DNA from: Bathelium albidoporum
Taxonomy: Eukaryota; Ascomycota; Dothideomycetes; Trypetheliales; Trypetheliaceae
Direction: 5' to 3'
NCBI GenBank assembly: GCA_021031095.1
Contig: JAGFVP010000055.1
Span: forward strand, 1-64,000
DNA length: 64,000 nt
Within the stretch, counting starts at the first letter, position 1, and each line of letters opens with the position of its first letter. Below are positions 1-10,464 of the stretch, piece by piece. Below the pieces are notes generated by a model. The model saw only the letters and a program-made list of their open reading frames with translations. It did no database searches and was not told the origin of the DNA. The translations under genes and the position numbers were made by a program.

Positions 1-79
1 AGGGGGTGGTGGTGGGGGGTTTGGGGGAGGTTTTGGAGGGAGTCCGTTTTCGGGATTTGGAAGTGGGGATTTTATCTGA
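1..79 (+). CDS. 3' end of a Gly/Phe-rich protein gene (partial)
   Basis: From base 2 an open frame reads Gly-rich sequence with spaced Phe residues (GGGFGGGFGGSPFSGFGSG) and ends at a TGA at 77-79. The G-rich, codon-phased composition and the GGF/FG pattern look like the C-terminal tail of a low-complexity protein, such as an FG-type or RNA-binding protein, but the family cannot be named from about 25 residues. The rest lies left of the window. It would be transcribed towards the LRR gene on the opposite strand. It could also be non-coding G-rich DNA that happens to stay open. Confidence 0.4.
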   Translation, partial: GGGGGGFGGGFGGSPFSGFGSGDFI

Positions 80-565
80 AGGTGCGAAGGCGATGAGAAG
101 CAAGGTGTACTGTACATGGGTTGAAGGCGGATTTGGTGTTTGTTCGGAGTTTTGCACTTGCTGAGGGTGAGTCAGAAAGATGAGATTATACTCGAATATT
201 AGACGTTGAATCTCTTGCAAAACTAGCTTCGTTTGTTAGCGCTATGGACTTTAGGTACGCCATCACTCTTAACATCAATTCTACAAGACAGGATTGAACC
301 AAGACCCAAGTCAAGTGTTGGGGGTTTTCTACGAATTACTTGTGCGCTAATTGATACAAGGGTCATTCCGCATACCGAAGCTCTCTGTGGGACATTGCAC
401 TGGATGATATCTTAAAAGAGGCGTATGCCTACATATATTGAAAAAGCATCTAACCCAACCAAAGAATGTAATTCTCCCCACACCCTTCATAACTATTTAT
501 ACTCCTCCTGGATGCCAAGCGTACATCAACACCACACCCATTCAACCCCCAACGACCAGCACCAA
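80..565. other. convergent intergenic region
   Basis: Spacer between the stop of the Gly/Phe-rich frame and the stop of the LRR gene on the minus strand. It probably holds the 3' ends of both. No RNA gene, repeat or conserved reading frame was recognised. Confidence 0.5.
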
Positions 566-2527
566 TCATTCCTCCACCACAATTTTCGAACCCTTCACTA
601 CCTCCCACGCCTTTCCCTCCGCCTCGCCCCCTTCCCACCACTTCTCCAGCCGCACCAGGCCCCGGCGCGCCTGCCCCGCCGCCCGATTTCGGTACACGCT
701 GTCCACTTTCCGCACGTCCTCCGGACTCATGAGCCAGCGCTTCTCCTCCGCCAGGAACCGCTCGTACCCCATCGATTCACCGAAGCGGCGCGCCACGTTG
801 TGCGCCAAGCGCGCCTTCGCACGCGCCTCGAGCCGGACGGCGCACTGGCCGGCCTTCGTGCTGGAGATGCCGTAGTCGCTGGCTCGGTAGGTCGGCGCGA
901 GGGCCAGCGGCTTGGCAGCGAAGAAGAGCAGGGAAGGAGAGTGCGCGACGGCAAGGTGCAGACGGGGGAGGCCGCTGTCGGCTTCGGCGAAGGCGGCGTC
1001 GCTCTCCTCGGAAGTCGGGCCTTGAGGAGAGGGCGTCGCAGAGATGATGGGGCCGATGGACGGGATATCGGCGTAGCCAAGGTTGAGGTATTCGAGTTTC
1101 GCTGTGTTGGAGATGAGGACGGCAAGGGCGGGGACTGCTGCGGCAGTGAGCCAGTTGTAGCGGCTGCCAAGGTCCTCGGTGGCATAGCTTTGACCGAGAT
1201 CGAGGGAGCGGAGAGTGGAATGACCGGTGAGCTTGTTGAGGAGATCGATGGCGCCAACATCCTTGAGGCCGACGGATTGGAGAGAGAGCCGGCGCAGGGA
1301 AGCGTTGCGAGAGAGCTGGGTGGCAAGGGCAATTGCGCCAGCATCGCCGAGGGGGTTGTTTGAGAGGTACAGCGACTCGAGTGCGCAGTTCGGAACTGCA
1401 AGATAACGCGAGATTTCTGCTGCGGCTGCGCTCCCAATGCCATTCGCATTGAGATAAAGATTGCGGAGAGGTAATACCTGATTCGGGTAATTCTCTGCGA
1501 AAGCGGTGAGTTCCTTGAAAAGAGTGGCAACACCAGCATCACCGAGCTCCGTTTGATCCAAGTCAAGAGTTCGGAGATTAGTTGTCCGGGTTATCAAACG
1601 AAAAACATCGTGGGCTGACCATGGTCCGAGGGGATTGCGTTTGAGCCATACATTGGTGACGCTGTCGGAAGTAATCAAGCTGTTAACAAGTGACTTGAAG
1701 CTGGATTCGTTAATGCAATTCCCGCTGAGATACCATGTTTCTATTTTTCCAGGATGATCCTTGATGAAACTTGCTATCTCTTTTGCTCCGGAAGGTCCAA
1801 TGATATTATTACCGAGTAGAAAGTGACGTACGGATCCATTGGAGCGCAAACTATCCATAAGACTACCAATGTGCGGCGGTCCGACGACCATTTTGCAAAG
1901 ATCAAGGCGACCGTCTTCATAGAGAACACCTTTCTTGAACTCAACCAAACGGGTGCCATAATGTGGTTCTTCGCTGTTGCGTGCTCCATTCATCAGGAAA
2001 GGCTCGCCTTCATTACCAGTTTGAAGGTAGTTGAAGATCGGCTTGAGATCGATTTCATCACTAATTCGTACGGGCATCGGTAAGCTAGGGGCACCACGGA
2101 GTGATAGTGGATCATCATGCTCATCCCATGGTCCCTGTCCGTTTATACGGCTAACCCAACGAGTGCGCGCGTTCTTTTCAGTGGCATGGGCAATGGCAGC
2201 TTCGCGTCTTTCATGAATGAGGCGACGGAGTTTAACGATTGTTTCCTCATACTTGATGATTGGAGCAAGAGAATCCGGAGGCGAGTCCGGAAACATGATC
2301 GATGCAATCTCATGGGCGAGGCGTGCATCGTCAGAATTGGCAGAACGACGCCGTGGCGCTTTGAGAAGTTGTGTAGGTACCTCAAGCCACACCTGAACAT
2401 CCGTTGGAGCATCAGAAGATTCAAGCTTTTCAAGGTTCAAAGTTATCAACGCTGCCCATCCCTGAGCAGAAAGAGGATGGTCCTTAGAAGACGAGTCGTT
2501 GGACGAGTTAGACGCGTTGGAACTCAT
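566..2527 (-). CDS. RNI-type leucine-rich repeat protein
   Basis: Single-exon gene of about 653 aa from the Met at 2527. An upstream in-frame Met at 2620 adds 31 residues, but the downstream start opens with the Ser/Asn-rich MSSNASNSSN stretch usual for cytosolic proteins. From about residue 240 to 520 it carries at least seven leucine-rich repeats of the ribonuclease-inhibitor type, each with LxxLxLxxNxLGDxGAxxLA character (LESLYLSNNPLGDAGA, LRTLDLDQTELGDAGV). Such repeats form a curved protein-binding surface and have no enzymatic activity. The N-terminal 230 residues and the charged, Arg-rich C terminus match no domain I know. There is no signal peptide or membrane segment, so a cytosolic or nuclear adaptor is likely. 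Partner and pathway are unknown. Confidence 0.85.
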   Translation of the reverse strand: MSSNASNSSNDSSSKDHPLSAQGWAALITLNLEKLESSDAPTDVQVWLEVPTQLLKAPRRRSANSDDARLAHEIASIMFPDSPPDSLAPIIKYEETIVKLRRLIHERREAAIAHATEKNARTRWVSRINGQGPWDEHDDPLSLRGAPSLPMPVRISDEIDLKPIFNYLQTGNEGEPFLMNGARNSEEPHYGTRLVEFKKGVLYEDGRLDLCKMVVGPPHIGSLMDSLRSNGSVRHFLLGNNIIGPSGAKEIASFIKDHPGKIETWYLSGNCINESSFKSLVNSLITSDSVTNVWLKRNPLGPWSAHDVFRLITRTTNLRTLDLDQTELGDAGVATLFKELTAFAENYPNQVLPLRNLYLNANGIGSAAAAEISRYLAVPNCALESLYLSNNPLGDAGAIALATQLSRNASLRRLSLQSVGLKDVGAIDLLNKLTGHSTLRSLDLGQSYATEDLGSRYNWLTAAAVPALAVLISNTAKLEYLNLGYADIPSIGPIISATPSPQGPTSEESDAAFAEADSGLPRLHLAVAHSPSLLFFAAKPLALAPTYRASDYGISSTKAGQCAVRLEARAKARLAHNVARRFGESMGYERFLAEEKRWLMSPEDVRKVDSVYRNRAAGQARRGLVRLEKWWEGGEAEGKAWEVVKGSKIVVEE

Positions 2528-2742
2528 GATGAAACGAGGATTGAAATTAGCCTTGATAAAACAGAAAGAGGTCGTGATAGCAGGTGTAATAGATAGAAAA
2601 TGGGCACGAGTCTGACTCAACTGGTGACTCCTATGCGAAAATGGAAAGAGCGACTCTGACCGGGCAGCCGGTATTTATAGCTATGAACAACCTACAAAGC
2701 TTTCATCTTCTATGCCCTTCGAGGCCAGCTTTGCAGTCGACT

Positions 2743-2802
2743 GTGTGACTTACGAGGGTGTGACTTGCGAAGGTGTGACTTATGAAGGTGTGACTTACGA
2801 GG
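2743..2802. repeat. 15-bp tandem repeat, four units
   Basis: Four contiguous units of the 15-mer GTGTGACTTACGAGG begin at 2743, 2758, 2773 and 2788, each differing at one or two bases. A degraded fifth follows. Read on the + strand they encode a VTYEG-like pentapeptide repeat within a 64-codon frame, but nothing else supports that frame as a gene. Confidence 0.85.
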
Positions 2803-3817
2803 ATGTGAGCTGCTGGTTTGCGAGTTGCGGAAGTGAAATGCCAAGCCACACGACTCTTGCGCCACTATGGCTGGTACTCACAGTTCCAATGGTGAGATGG
2901 CTATAGCGCGCTTGCTTTCTCGCCAATTGGCTGTCGTCATCTGACCGAAGGCGGATCGCCATCCACGGGCATCTCCAATGATCTTTTTGGCAATGCTGGC
3001 ATAGTGTCACCGGCTGTGAGGTTGACTTCCGATATCACTCGCATCTCAACTCGTTCTGGCTCGTCAATCCTCACTATTCGTGCGACTATTAGATGGAGGG
3101 CCGACTGTACCAGAGGCAGAGGGCCCTGTACCTAGTTTTCTCATATAGCTCATTGACCAAAGACCTGAACTATTTGTTATAGTCAAGTCCTGAGCTATGA
3201 CACATGGCAAAAATTTCCGAATCCATGTCAAACCCAAGTCGTTCAATGCAGGGCGATTTTCAGTTGGTGCTTGATTGTTGCTCAAGCTTTGACGAAGTAC
3301 ACAGCTTCCTAAACAAGTACTGGAACGAAACCTTCGTTCACGAAATCCCAGTAACTTCATCCTAAAATGTGAGGAAATCCGCGCTATTTGGACGCTGTTT
3401 ACTGTTATTTGCTGAGAGGCGCTCTCTATGAAAACTTTTGACAAGCTTTGGGCAGAATGTATGCGCCACATTGGCATGAGCGCAAGGCTAAGAGTATTGT
3501 TTTCGTGCGTAATTTGCTCTTCTCGCTCTCGGCCGTTTCACTTCCGCTCTTTGCCTTTGTCAAAGCCAGACCGTCCTTTCTTTTTTGTTTGCAAGGTAAA
3601 ACGGTGATGTTGCAAGGTGCAAACCTGATGAACTACCCTTTCCTAAATTCATCTTGCAAAACACTCTTCTGACTTGGTGTTCCACGTAGGTTCACGCCAA
3701 CACTGAGCCTAAAATGAAGAGCCGTATTGTTACCTACTTACGCATGCCTCTTGCTTGACAGCTGGAGAAACAAGACCAAAGATAGTGGAGTTATACCAGA
3801 AAGTCTGCGAAGATATT

Positions 3818-4086
3818 TGTTAGGAAGCAGACCAAAGAGCGTGAGTGTGGCTTGTATTGAAGAATTTGATTGAGTTTTCTTGGTAATGCGATGAAAACAG
3901 GGCTGTTGAAGTAGTGAATATTACATGCTTGTGGGTGATTCTTGCCGAAACGAAACATCCAGTAACCAACCACAGCCATGTGACAGCCACTATTTCAACA
4001 ACCCTCTTCCCGAAGCATTACCAAGCAAACTCCATCAAATTTTTCAATGCAATTCACACTTACGTTCTTTGGTCTACCTCCTAACA
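3818..4086. repeat. inverted repeat, 116-bp arms with 37-bp spacer
   Basis: Bases 3971-4086 align without gaps to the reverse complement of 3818-3933. I count 24 mismatches in 116, about 79% identity, many of them C/T or G/A. The arms flank a 37-bp spacer. The similarity also shows as related peptides on opposite strands (SLVCFLTN and SLVYLLT). No flanking target-site duplication was seen. It could be an old fold-back MITE or an inverted duplication. Confidence 0.85.
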
Positions 4087-4155
4087 TTCAGCGTACATTT
4101 GGACTGGCGTGGCTCACGGAGCAACAGACCACCCAGATATGGGTCTGATCCATGT

Positions 4156-4682
4156 CTATCCAAGGCTTGCCAAGGAATAAGATATCGCACGCCGTATCAA
4201 CAGTGTTGCGGGCTTGTTGAAGACAAGCTCACGTTGCTCGTTACAGGAATGTATTCTGGTTGCAACAAGAAGGGTGTGCGAAGCGAAGATTATAAGTAAG
4301 AAACTAACTTGCCCCCTGCGAGCAAGTACCAAGCGCTGGCTGCAACTGATATTGCGTAAGCGATACTTGCTTGATAGAGTATGTTGGAGGTAATAAGAAA
4401 GGTCAGAGCAGCCCAAGTATGGGCTTCTCTTCTGTTCAGACTGTACGCTGTAATAGTGAGCAAGAAGGTGTGCAAGTAAACAGCAAACATTGACAAGGTT
4501 GTGAAAATTGGCACTATCTACCCGAGAAGCTGAGCACTGGCAAGGACCCAAGCCGTTGCCAATGCGGTCATCATGCAATACTTGGTCATGATAAAGGCAG
4601 TAACAAATCCTGACGAGGCCACAAATATGCCAGCAGAAAGCATGGTCTACCTTGCAAACATCCTCGCCGTTTTTCCAAGCAT
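4156..4682 (-). pseudogene. relic of a small multi-spanning membrane protein gene
   Basis: A frame starting ATG at 4682 reads hydrophobic segments typical of membrane helices (FVTAFIMTKYCMMTALATAW, LYQASIAYAISVAASAWYLL). It is interrupted by two in-frame TAG codons, at 4647-4649 and 4518-4520. A plausible 52-nt intron (donor GTTAGT after the LLAGGK segment) joins it to a short 3' exon ending at 4156. Taken as one product it would have had about 170 residues and at least four membrane segments. Both TAGs can arise from CAG or TGG by one C-to-T change on one strand. The family was not recognised. An alternative is that the stops lie in unrecognised introns, but no good splice pair removes both. 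Confidence 0.45.
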
Positions 4683-7600
4683 CGTTTCACCACCGGGTCT
4701 TGCGTTTGATTTGCAATGATTTACAGTTCAGCTTAATGTCGTAGCTTACTTTTTCCCTTATCTGCAAGGTACGATGACCTGCAGATTTCCTGGGTGTTTT
4801 ATTACTGTGCCTTAAGGATTTGACTATCTTGTATTTAGTTCCATGCGCGCTCACTGCAAATTGTTCGGCTCGAGTAGATGATTTAGGTTTATCAGCTCAA
4901 TTTTTTGGAGCTTCAGCTGTCCAAGAGGTGGGGTGTCCATCAGCATCGTCCGATTCAAGAAGCACAGATACCATGGAGGACGGTTGATTATGAGCGGTCT
5001 GCAATAAAGAACAATGTCCCATTCTTGCGGCGTTATTTGAATATACCCCTAAAGAAGCCGTACGTACCTTCTTAGAAGAAAAGCAATGAAGGCCACAGCC
5101 GACGCCTAGTTACAGAGCTTGTGCCAGTTTCAAGCCTGCAGTAACAGAGATGTTAGAACTCCGCGTCCTGTGGATCATGCTTCAATGTTTCTCACCGGTT
5201 GGAAGTAGGATTCAGACGCGATTGGTAGGCAAGGTTCGATCCTCTGTAAGCGACTCGTGCTTACACTGTGTATCTGGGCGCTTAGGGAATACCTCGTGCG
5301 CCGATACGATATCCACGTGTCTTCCCGTTGGGGGCGGGTTTTGTGGGGATCTCCTCCGTAAATACACGCAATATCCGTAATCCTGACTAGTCTAGCTCCC
5401 CTGTTCCCGTACAGTGGATCCGTTGGTATGCAACAAGGGGGTTGTTAGAAATTAGCGTCGACTTCCGCAGTTCGCCTAAGTTTTTCGTTGCGTCCCGGCA
5501 TTTCGTTGTGGCCCGGCGGCCACTAAGGTATCCGAATTACAGGAAAAGGCCAAGCTGGATTAGAAGCCTTTCTGTCGGGATACTTGTTTGCCCATTGGTT
5601 TTCCGGAGATCAGATTGTCCATTGAAGTATGGACACGACTTCGGCAAGGTCTCCGAAAGCCCAAACATTGTCAATTTAGTGATCGGAAGCGAGTCGCTCG
5701 TTTAGTGATAGCCGCGCGCTCCACCCTGCTGAGAAGAGAAGGAGACCCATTCCTCGTGTATGTATCTGTACGGAGTACTCGATCGTGCGCAATGCGTTCA
5801 ACCGTTATCGGAGTGGTTGCCATCGGCCGTTGGCCGGAATCCGGGAAGCCAATAGCGGTCAATAATTGAGCTCTGACCGGGCTACCATAAGCTGAAAAGT
5901 AGCTCCCCACCAATCTGGCGTCGCGCTTGCGAGAGATTAGACGACATGGGGCGGTGGCACGTTATCACGGATGCAGCATAACCGCGATGAATTGGCACGG
6001 GCAAAGGTGGCAAAGGTGACAAGGCGGGCCGGTGGCGCTGGCCAGCTCGTGGCAAGCACACCAGGATCGAAAACTTCACCGAAATAAGCGCGTCTTGAAG
6101 CGATTGGTAGATTCTGGTAGCGATCGGCGAGCTGCACCTTGACTGTCCCGCAAATTACTGGCTGAAGGTTCATAACTGGCAGCTTGCCGCAAGCTATTAA
6201 TTATGGTTGCAACGTTGTTGGTAAGGCTATGATACGGAGGAATCTTGAGCCGACGGGGGCAGCCGTAGAAGCCCCAATACAGCCTGCACTTGGATAGATG
6301 GCTGATGGAGCGAACGGTATCATGATACCCGAGGAAATGGAATCATAGTCCCTTTTGGTTACTTATAGGGTGCACATATGCCGTTGGCGAGGAGCTGATG
6401 ACATATACCATGCAACTTGATCACACTCTCATCATCCGAAGCGTCCATTAAGGGAGCATTCCTGTCAAGCAAGGCATGGGAAGCCACTGCTTGCCCGAAG
6501 CCTTGATCTAAATTTCTGCCCAAATTAGATATTGTTGGATATAACTGATCTTGCACGGTCGCCTGTGTGGCTCATTATCAGATAAATGTTGCACTTCAGC
6601 CAGTGGCAACTGACCGTAAATAAGCTTAAATCTCAGCTATGTGGCACAGAACAGACTGACTAATCAGGAGTTGGAGCATTCCGTAGGTCGTAGAACGGAA
6701 CGCAGATCTACAGGGCTTAGGGCACCGAGAGTGGCTGAATCTGTGTTGGGGCCGTTCCCTACCATCCGCTCTTCATCTTCAGACGGGCTAGCGGTTCTTT
6801 CGAAAGTATCCATTCCCAGATAGGCAAAAGGTCTTTGAAGAGCGAGAGAGACGCGTTATCCGCAGAAAGTTTGAAACCGCTGCTTGACGAAGTGCATTGA
6901 AAAGAAATCACGCGCGTGTAGTGGTGTCAAGCTGTCAAAAAGCATCCAATCGTCTGGGATTCTATGCTGACTGGCTTGGCAAGGGAGTACCATGCCTCCA
7001 CTGAGCAGGCCCAAAAACAAGGCAGATACGTCACTCTGCTGCAGGAGAGAAACGCCGCTGACAGCTGCATTGTGCAGTCCGTTGGCGGCTATTGGCGCGC
7101 CGTCACAAGCTGACCATGGCCTTGCTGCTGCTGATTCCTCTAGTGATCAGCCGAGGTATAAATGGGTCTAGTATCGTTTCAGCAATCTAACAAGCGCATG
7201 CATCGGTAGACCCTCCAGCCTACCTAGCCTGCCGTAGCATCGGTGATTAGGAGGGTTAAGTAGATTGGAGCGATGCTGTCAGGCGGGTCGGATCAGACCA
7301 ACCGGATTATCGGCCGGTGCTACCGTCCTTTTTTCAAAGACCGATTTGACGCTGGTTGGCGGAAGCGCGGGAGCCGATGTGCAGGGTGCGGAAGTCTAAA
7401 TAAACGGGCGCTTCCCAGCGGGTCACCATGGAGCCGGCCCCTGCATTCCACTAACCCTCCGTCGTACCTGTTAACACCACCAGCCCTACACGCTGAACGC
7501 GCTACGGTCGCCGATGTCCTGGTCATCTGCCAGGCGCGTGAACAAGTCCTCACGCAGTGCATATGAGTTGCAATGCCGCAGGTCGTTGCTAGCCAAAAGT

Positions 7601-8330
7601 GACATCGCATGGCATTGGCGATGACGGAGCATACGCCATGTCGCCAGCTTCTACAGACGTTCGGACGAGCATGCGGGGTAGATAGCCAGCTGTCGACTTG
7701 ATTGGTCGCAGAATGATTCTCCTCGAGGGGACTAAGAGCCAATTGTAGCGGCTGGGCTCTTTCCCTGGGCTGGAGATTGCTAATTAGTCGCTGCGCGGGA
7801 CCACGCTTTCCCGAGCGCTTGCGGCATCACTTGTTCCATTTGTAATCCTTCTGTGTGCCAATTGCTAGCAGGCGGAGCAAAAGAAGCACTAAGGATGCGC
7901 CGCTTACCAAGAAAGGCTATGGAGGGCAACGTGGACGCTCGTCCCTAGCTGAAGTCGATTCTGAAACGGAGAATAGGATGCCAATGACTGCCAAAGGCGA
8001 TGAGAGAACGAATTTAGAGCATCAGCCGGCGAACTGAGTAAGGGGCGCCTGGAACTTTTAGTATACTGTCTAGAGATTCTAGCCTAAGAGTGCATGATGG
8101 TATTGTATGACTTGAACAGCTGAAAAAACGCAAATTGCCACCCCATGGTATCCTGCAAATGACAGAAGACAAGCCGCTTAGTCCGCCCAATGAAACGCAA
8201 GATCGCTTCATAACCCATGTTCGCTCAAATGATAGAACAGTTTCCTACGCCTGTAATGAAGGATTATCGTCCATAATCGTCTGTAATGGATTTTATGTGC
8301 ACAGAGCCACAATGTCTGGGGGGAAAAGCC

Positions 8331-9687
8331 TCAGTGGCGTTTGCCACGCCGTGGCGGTTGCACTGCGGTCGGCGGCACTGAAGGTTGAGAGATCTGCACG
8401 GCTGCGCCTGCGCTTGGGGATTGTCCTTGGTGCCGGGGGCTGGAATGAGCAGAAGATTTTGAGGCACTCTTTTGACGAGTATCACGACTCTTAAAGTCAA
8501 ACCGTTTGGGACATCCGTCTTCTTCATGCCTGTGTTCAGAATTAGCTCGCCGAGCAGTTAACCACGTAACGGTCACACACCTTCTCAAGGTATCTTTGCG
8601 GGCGAAAGCTTGGTCGCAGAGCGTGCATACCCAATCTTTGGCCTTGACATGAACCTAAACAGAGAGTCAGAACCATCAACCTGAAATCCGATGCAAGTCT
8701 TACACTCTGGACATGTCTTGTGAGATCTGTCTTCCTCACGAACTCGCGCTGGCAACCTTCATGATCACACTTGAACGGCTTCGGTCTGTCTGGATCATGC
8801 GTGTCCATGTGTGATTTCAGATTATAGCTACGTTCAAATGGCATGTCGCATATCTCGCAGATCCAATTGGCATTCTCTCTAGGTGTCCTCCGACGTTTGA
8901 TGGGAACCAACGTCTGCCGTTCGGGCGAGAGGCGAGGAGAAGTTTGCTTTGCAACCGAATCATGCCGGTGATGCTTTCTCAATGAACGCGCACTGTAACT
9001 TGATGCTAGTGTCTCTGCTGGTGTAGGCGATTGGACAAATCTGTGGGTATCGTAGACAGCTCCAGGCATTGCAAACATCTCAGGATCCACAGATGCCCGC
9101 GCTCCTCGAAAGTCTGGCGGTAGGTTACTTGCCCAATCCAAAGAGTCATCCATCTTTACCCCAGATTGTGAGAATATGCTTGCCGATCGCTCAAGATGAA
9201 ATGTTTCTGATGGTGGATAAGAAGCGGACGAGTAAGATTCGGCGTGCGATGATGGGAGGCTCTGCGTAGGGAGCGGATTTGGTGGCTCGGACAATCGCTG
9301 GAAACTACCAGACTGCGATACGGGCGTGAGTAGAAGAAATGCGTCGTTCGCGGGAGGACCCGGGAGGTGAAACTGTGCGAATGGATCGTATGCATCTTCC
9401 CAACTCTTTGCGCGGTCTACTTCCATGTGGTCGGGCTGTGCTTCCGGCAAAAGAGTAGATGCAGGGTCCCATATTGGTCTCTGAAGATATGAGAGCCTGT
9501 GGATTGGTCCCGGGCTCTGCGTCTGCGGCATAGCCATGCTTGTCGAGTAAAACGATAGACCAAGTCCAGCAGGAGGCGTAGAGAATGGCAACAAGGTATG
9601 GGCAGGAGGTTCGGACAATGGCTGATGGTAGGACGACGAAGGTACATCGACCCGGCGATGGGGTGACGATCGGTACCTTTGACTCAT
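8331..9687 (-). CDS. C2H2 zinc-finger transcription factor
   Basis: Three exons (8704-9687, 8581-8654, 8331-8529) joined by 49- and 51-nt introns give about 418 aa. The N-terminal 260 residues are Ser/Pro-rich and disordered, as in an activation region. A basic PIKRRRTPR stretch, a likely nuclear signal, precedes three fingers. Finger 1 is CEIC-MPFERSYNLKSH-H, finger 2 is CDHEGC-FVRKTDLTRH-H, and finger 3, which spans both introns, is CTLC-FARKDTLRRH followed by EEDGC. The tail is Ser/Pro/Gln-rich. It should bind DNA in the nucleus; target genes cannot be told. Splicing is supported because only the joined frame completes fingers 2 and 3. About 780 bp upstream separates it from the 3' end of the channel gene, which runs the same way. 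Confidence 0.88.
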
Positions 9688-10464
9688 AGTAAGGTTGATG
9701 TACCACGGACTGATTCAAAGTGCAGCAATCGCAGAGAGCGGGAACGAGAGAATTGCAATCACGCCACCAGAATGGTCAGGAATCAAGAGAAAGTGGGAAT
9801 ACCTATAGTAAAATTTGGAGTGGATGTTTTGATGGTGTTTGCAATGTGTGAATTATAAAGTAAATAGGTCCGGGGGGCTGTTCAGCGATCTGATCTAAGG
9901 AAAGCAACATGCGGATCATGGATGACTATTGTGAAGATGCGGCGGTGCCATCCAGAGGTCGAGGAGTGTGATTTTGCACGAGGCAGACCTACAGCTCAGG
10001 ACCAGGGTGAAGCACGCTAAGATTGCTTCAAGCTTGGTCGTCAACGTGGAGCCGCGGAGCGCGAGTAATGGGTGATTCGGCGCCAAGCAGGGGCAGGAGT
10101 GAGGCTGGGCTGTCGAGCCTGCGTGCAGCGAAAGCAACTGCAATGTACCAATACCCTCCTCCCTCCTCCCATGCTGTTAATAGTGAGAGCTGCGCATGCC
10201 AAGCATCGGACCTAGCGTACCCGGCGGAACGGAACGCTAAGGCGGTCGAATCACATGTGCCAACAAGCCGCGCACACGCACACGAGCGGCCGCTGGCGGC
10301 TCGTGCACGCCTTGCAGATGGCGCGTTTCTGCCTGTTCGCGCTTGATGGGTAGTGTGGGGGGGGTAGGATGGCCTTGGGTTGACACCTCGACTTGCCGTC
10401 TCTCCAGAAGCCAGGCAGCGTTCAGCTTGCAGGAAGAACCACCATCCGCCGTGCACCTAGACCG
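9688..10464. other. intergenic region upstream of the C2H2 gene
   Basis: Holds the presumed promoter of the zinc-finger gene and the 3' end of the YVC1-like gene, which is on the same strand. It is GC-rich between about 10000 and 10350, with overlapping open frames on both strands that show no family resemblance. No other feature was seen. Confidence 0.5.

Larger units (their letters stand above)
2528..8330. other. gene-poor region with scattered relics
   Basis: About 5.8 kb without a convincing intact gene. Short open frames occur on both strands but lack conserved motifs and coding-like composition. Three items stand out and are listed separately: a 15-bp tandem repeat (2743-2802), an inverted repeat (3818-4086) and a membrane-protein gene relic (4156-4682). 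Nothing recognisable was seen between about 4700 and 8330. Confidence 0.5.

Noticed and set aside
425..1363. 312-codon plus-strand frame
   Set aside because: Antisense to the LRR gene; Arg/Gly/His-biased composition typical of a mirror frame of a GC-rich gene.
727..1566. 279-codon minus-strand frame
   Set aside because: Alternative frame inside the LRR gene, with Ser/Pro/Arg shadow composition.
5225..5250. B-box-like GGTTCGATCC suggesting a tRNA
   Set aside because: The T-stem does not pair (CAAGG against CTCTG) and no acceptor stem or A box fits at the right distance.
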